Shown: piece by piece, positions 61,246 to 64,000 of the stretch
Numbering within the stretch: the first letter of the stretch is position 1
How the letters are laid out: every line of letters starts with the position of its first letter
Origin: Pseudomonas putida
GTDB taxonomy: Bacteria > Pseudomonadota > Gammaproteobacteria > Pseudomonadales > Pseudomonadaceae
NCBI RefSeq assembly: GCF_028682395.1
Contig: NZ_JANHLC010000003.1
Span: forward strand, 496,001 to 560,000
DNA length: 64,000 nucleotides
Direction: 5' to 3'
Made by a program: the position numbers and the translations under genes
Notes under the pieces: generated by a model
The model's input: only the letters and a program-made list of their open reading frames with translations
Told to the model about the DNA's origin: nothing
The model's database searches: none

Positions 61246-63063
61246 ATGCAAAGCAAAACCACGAGACGATCATTCGTCAAAGGCCTGGCCGCTACCGGAC
61301 TTCTGGGTGGGCTCGGCATGTGGCGCGCGCCGGTCTGGGCTGTGACCAGCCCTGGCCAACCGAACGTGCTCAGCGGCAATGAATTCGACCTGTATATCGG
61401 TGAACTGCCCGTCAACATTACGGGGGCAGCTCGTACGGCCATGGCCATCAACGGCTCCGTGCCTGGGCCGATCCTGCGATGGCGCGAAGGCGACACCGTG
61501 ACGCTGCGTGTACGCAACCGGTTGAAACAGGACACCTCCATTCACTGGCACGGCATAATCCTGCCCGCCAATATGGACGGTGTGCCGGGCTTGAGCTTTC
61601 ACGGCATCGCTCCCGATGGCATGTACGAATACAAGTTCAAGGTCCACCAGAACGGCACTTACTGGTATCACAGCCACTCAGGCCTCCAAGAGCAGTCTGG
61701 GGTCTATGGCGCACTGGTGATCGATGCTAAGGATCCCGAGCCGTTTGTATATGACCGCGATTACGTCGTCATGCTCAGCGATTGGACGGATGAGGACCCG
61801 GCGCGGGTGCTCTCCAAACTCAAGAAGCAGTCCGACTATTACAACTTCCACAAGCGCACGGTCAGCGACTTCGTTGACGACGTGAGCGAGAAAGGCTGGT
61901 CGGCCGCTGTAGCGGATCGGAAGATGTGGGCTGAAATGAAGATGAGCCCCACCGACCTCGCAGATGTGAGCGGGTATACCTACACCTACCTCATGAACGG
62001 CCAAGCTCCGAACGGCAACTGGACGGGTATCTTCAAGCCCGGCGAGAAGATCCGCCTGCGATTCATCAACGGCTCGGCCATGACCTATTTCGATGTCCGG
62101 ATTCCTGGGCTCAAGATGACGGTTGTGGCTGCCGACGGCCAGTACGTCAAACCCGTATCGGTCGATGAGTTCCGGATCGCCGTTGCTGAAACCTACGATG
62201 TCATCGTCGAGCCTGAAAACGAACAGGCCTATACGATTTTCGCGCAATCCATGGACCGTACCGGGTATTCCCGAGGCACCCTGGCAGTTCGCGAAGGCTT
62301 GCAAGCGCCCGTACCGGCGGTAGATCCACGCCCGATCATCGCCATGAGCGATATGGGCATGGACCACGGCAGCATGGGCGGAATGGATCATGGCAGCATG
62401 GCTGGCATGGACCAGGGCAGCATGGCCGGCATGGATCACAGCAAGATGGCTGGAATGGACCACGGCAGCATGGCCGGTATGGACCACAGCAAGATGACTG
62501 GGATGGGCAATGAAGGCATGGCCGGCATGAGCGGCGCAATGCAAAGCCATCCGGCTTCCGAGACCAACAACCCACTGGTCGATATGCAGACTATGTCGCC
62601 AACGCCAAAGCTGAACGATCCGGGAATTGGCCTACGCAACAACGGGCGTCGAGTGCTGACGTACGCCGATCTGCGGAGCACCTTCATCGATCCCGATGGT
62701 CGAGAGCCTGGACGGACAATCGAACTGCACCTTACCGGCCACATGGAGAAGTTCGCGTGGTCGTTCGACGGTATCAAATTCTCCGACGCTGAACCGCTGC
62801 GGTTGAAATATGGCGAGCGTCTTCGCATCACCTTGGTCAACGACACCATGATGACTCACCCCATCCACCTCCACGGTATGTGGAGTGATCTGGAGGACGA
62901 GAACGGCAACTTCATGGTTCGCAAGCACACCATCGACATGCCACCTGGCTCAAAACGAAGCTATCGCGTCACCGCAGATGCCTTGGGACGTTGGGCCTAT
63001 CACTGTCACCTACTGTTCCACATGGAAATGGGCATGTTCCGAGAAGTACGTGTGGACGAATGA
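61246..63063 (+). CDS. copA: Multicopper oxidase CopA
   Basis: A 605-residue periplasmic multicopper oxidase with a Tat signal (TTRRSFVKGLAATGLLGGLG). Copper ligands are visible: HWHGIILP, WYHSHSG, HPIHLHGMW and HCHLLFHMEMGMF. Between domains 2 and 3 lies a Met/His-rich repeat block (about residues 366-430) made of GMDHGSM, GMDHSKM and related units, as in the copper-sequestering CopA of Pseudomonas syringae. It oxidises Cu(I) and binds copper in the periplasm. First gene of the copA operon. Confidence 0.95.
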   Translation: MQSKTTRRSFVKGLAATGLLGGLGMWRAPVWAVTSPGQPNVLSGNEFDLYIGELPVNITGAARTAMAINGSVPGPILRWREGDTVTLRVRNRLKQDTSIHWHGIILPANMDGVPGLSFHGIAPDGMYEYKFKVHQNGTYWYHSHSGLQEQSGVYGALVIDAKDPEPFVYDRDYVVMLSDWTDEDPARVLSKLKKQSDYYNFHKRTVSDFVDDVSEKGWSAAVADRKMWAEMKMSPTDLADVSGYTYTYLMNGQAPNGNWTGIFKPGEKIRLRFINGSAMTYFDVRIPGLKMTVVAADGQYVKPVSVDEFRIAVAETYDVIVEPENEQAYTIFAQSMDRTGYSRGTLAVREGLQAPVPAVDPRPIIAMSDMGMDHGSMGGMDHGSMAGMDQGSMAGMDHSKMAGMDHGSMAGMDHSKMTGMGNEGMAGMSGAMQSHPASETNNPLVDMQTMSPTPKLNDPGIGLRNNGRRVLTYADLRSTFIDPDGREPGRTIELHLTGHMEKFAWSFDGIKFSDAEPLRLKYGERLRITLVNDTMMTHPIHLHGMWSDLEDENGNFMVRKHTIDMPPGSKRSYRVTADALGRWAYHCHLLFHMEMGMFREVRVDE

Positions 63064-63077
63064 ACTGGAGATTTGAG

Positions 63078-63401
63078 ATGAGCAAACCAATGAAACGAAG
63101 CGCCTTTTTCCTTTCTGCTGCGATGGTAGGCATTCTGGCTGTTTATGCCCCGTCGTCGTGGTCCAGCGACAATCATGATCAGCATTCCCAGAAAACCACA
63201 GAGGCCGGCAAAGCCAAAGGCTCGCAGGACAAGCAGGGCCAGGGGATGAACCATGAAGGCATGGACCATGGTTCCATGGAAGGTATGGACCACGGCTCGA
63301 TGAAGGGAATGGACCATGGCTCGATGGAAGGCATGGACCACGACAAAATGATGAAATCGCATGGCAGCGACAAAGCTAAGGCAGGGAAAGATGGCCAATA
63401 G
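63078..63401 (+). CDS. Small Met/His-rich periplasmic copper-binding peptide
   Basis: A 107-residue protein with a signal peptide (MKRSAFFLSAAMVGILAVYAPSSWS) and a repeat of GMDHGSM/EGMDHGSM units in the last 50 residues, as in the CopA repeat block and the start of CopB. It probably chelates copper in the periplasm. It starts 14 bases after copA (GGAG upstream), and its stop overlaps the start of copB, so the three are co-translated. Confidence 0.8.
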   Translation: MSKPMKRSAFFLSAAMVGILAVYAPSSWSSDNHDQHSQKTTEAGKAKGSQDKQGQGMNHEGMDHGSMEGMDHGSMKGMDHGSMEGMDHDKMMKSHGSDKAKAGKDGQ

Positions 63402-64000
63402 CCTCGGGCGGCCTTCGCTGCTGGCTCTGACCGTTTCGATCAGCATGCTGGGCGTAACGCCCAGCTTCGCTGCTGAAGAAATGGATCACTCGGGCATGGA
63501 TCATTCGAAAATGGGGCACGGCTCCATGCAAATGGATGCTGCTCCATCCGAATCGATGCCGGCGATGGATCACAGCAAGATGGGGATGGGCAAACAGCAG
63601 AAAAAGCCTGCCCCTGTTGATCACAGCCAGATGGGGCATGCTCAAAGCAAGAGTAAATCCAGCCCGGTGGACCACAACAAGATGGACCACAGCAAAATGA
63701 ACCATGGAAACATGCAGGGCATGGATCACGGCTCTATGAAGGGCATGGACCATTCCCAGATGAACCATAGCTCAGCGACTTCTCCGACCACGACGAGCCG
63801 CACGCCGATTCCAGTGCTCACTGATGCGGATCGCGAGTCGGCCTTTCCGCCCCTGGGTGGCCACCAAGTGCACGACAGCGGAATCAACAGCTTCTTCCTG
63901 TTGGACCAGCTCGAATACCAGGACGCCGATGAGGGCAGCACCCTGGCCTGGGACGCATCAGGCTGGATAGGCGGCGACATTAATCGCCTCTGGGTTCGTT
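63391..64000 (+). CDS. copB: Outer-membrane copper resistance protein CopB (partial)
   Basis: At least 203 residues; the gene runs off the right edge. The ATG at 63391 (MANSLGRPSLLALTV) opens inside the previous gene, overlapping its last 11 bases, with AGGG upstream. A signal peptide is followed by a Met/His-rich region of MDHSKM, MDHGSMKGMDHSQM and like units to about residue 125, then the start of the CopB barrel domain (VHDSGINSFFLLDQLEYQ). CopB lies in the outer membrane and binds copper. The rest is outside the window. Confidence 0.9.
   Translation, partial: MANSLGRPSLLALTVSISMLGVTPSFAAEEMDHSGMDHSKMGHGSMQMDAAPSESMPAMDHSKMGMGKQQKKPAPVDHSQMGHAQSKSKSSPVDHNKMDHSKMNHGNMQGMDHGSMKGMDHSQMNHSSATSPTTTSRTPIPVLTDADRESAFPPLGGHQVHDSGINSFFLLDQLEYQDADEGSTLAWDASGWIGGDINRLWVR

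Noticed and set aside
62340..62530. CRISPR-like array in copA
   Set aside because: The repeats are in-frame Met/His codons of CopA, variable in spacing and without spacers.

Overview
The window looks like a Pseudomonas chromosome of the P. fluorescens/putida type. It has high GC and strong third-position G/C bias. Gene order is typical of the genus: pycB-pycA-LysR-RpiR-GGDEF/EAL-uvrD, then a complete Zur-type zinc-starvation block (cobW, dksA2, amidase, folE2, gamma-carbonic anhydrase, pyrC-like, thrS2). A REP palindrome is also present. No tRNA, rRNA or CRISPR array was seen.

Positions 1-35 kb are conserved chromosome. They hold a PaiB-like protein and two GNAT acetyltransferases; a two-subunit pyruvate carboxylase with a divergent LysR regulator; an RpiR/HexR-like repressor with a matching palindrome; a large PAS-GGDEF-EAL protein; uvrD; transporters and housekeeping genes (EamA, Tim44-like, SMI1/KNR4, CPA2 antiporter, thioesterase, pdxY, DUF3301) and an OXA-type beta-lactamase. 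The zinc-economy block (about 19.9-30.1 kb) follows, with two near-identical Zur palindromes in its two divergent promoters. Then come cls, cfa and a three-gene bufferin/MNIO cluster (bufA-bufB-bufC type) that probably makes a modified, copper-binding peptide.

Positions 36-40.7 kb are a break in style. A 1135-residue protein of lower GC carries a recent 94-residue tandem duplication, two more diverged repeats, NPF/DPF tripeptides in its linkers and a C-terminal membrane hairpin. It is followed by four iteron-like direct repeats.

Positions 40.7-64 kb are an accessory metal-resistance region: chromate (chrB-chrA plus a ChrB C-domain gene); a cobalt/nickel-type module (MFS with His-rich tail, dmeR-dmeF, HupE/UreJ, membrane-anchor protein, a second FrmR/RcnR-type sensor, several small His-rich exported proteins) with shared C-run/G-run palindromes; an unknown membrane-tethered protein; a stretch of decayed copper-binding gene fragments; a SulP-Usp-Nudix group; an intact IS66-family element; and a copper module (copRS divergent from a PtrA-like gene, copA, a Met/His-rich peptide gene and copB running off the end). 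The IS66 element sits next to a decayed Cys/Met-rich gene just downstream of copS.

Several genes reported here are short and easily missed: a DUF1289 protein (45062-45235), a 40-residue His-rich lipoprotein (46689-46811) and a YHYH-type exported peptide (50358-50489). All functions are inferred from reading motifs and gene order; no database search was possible.
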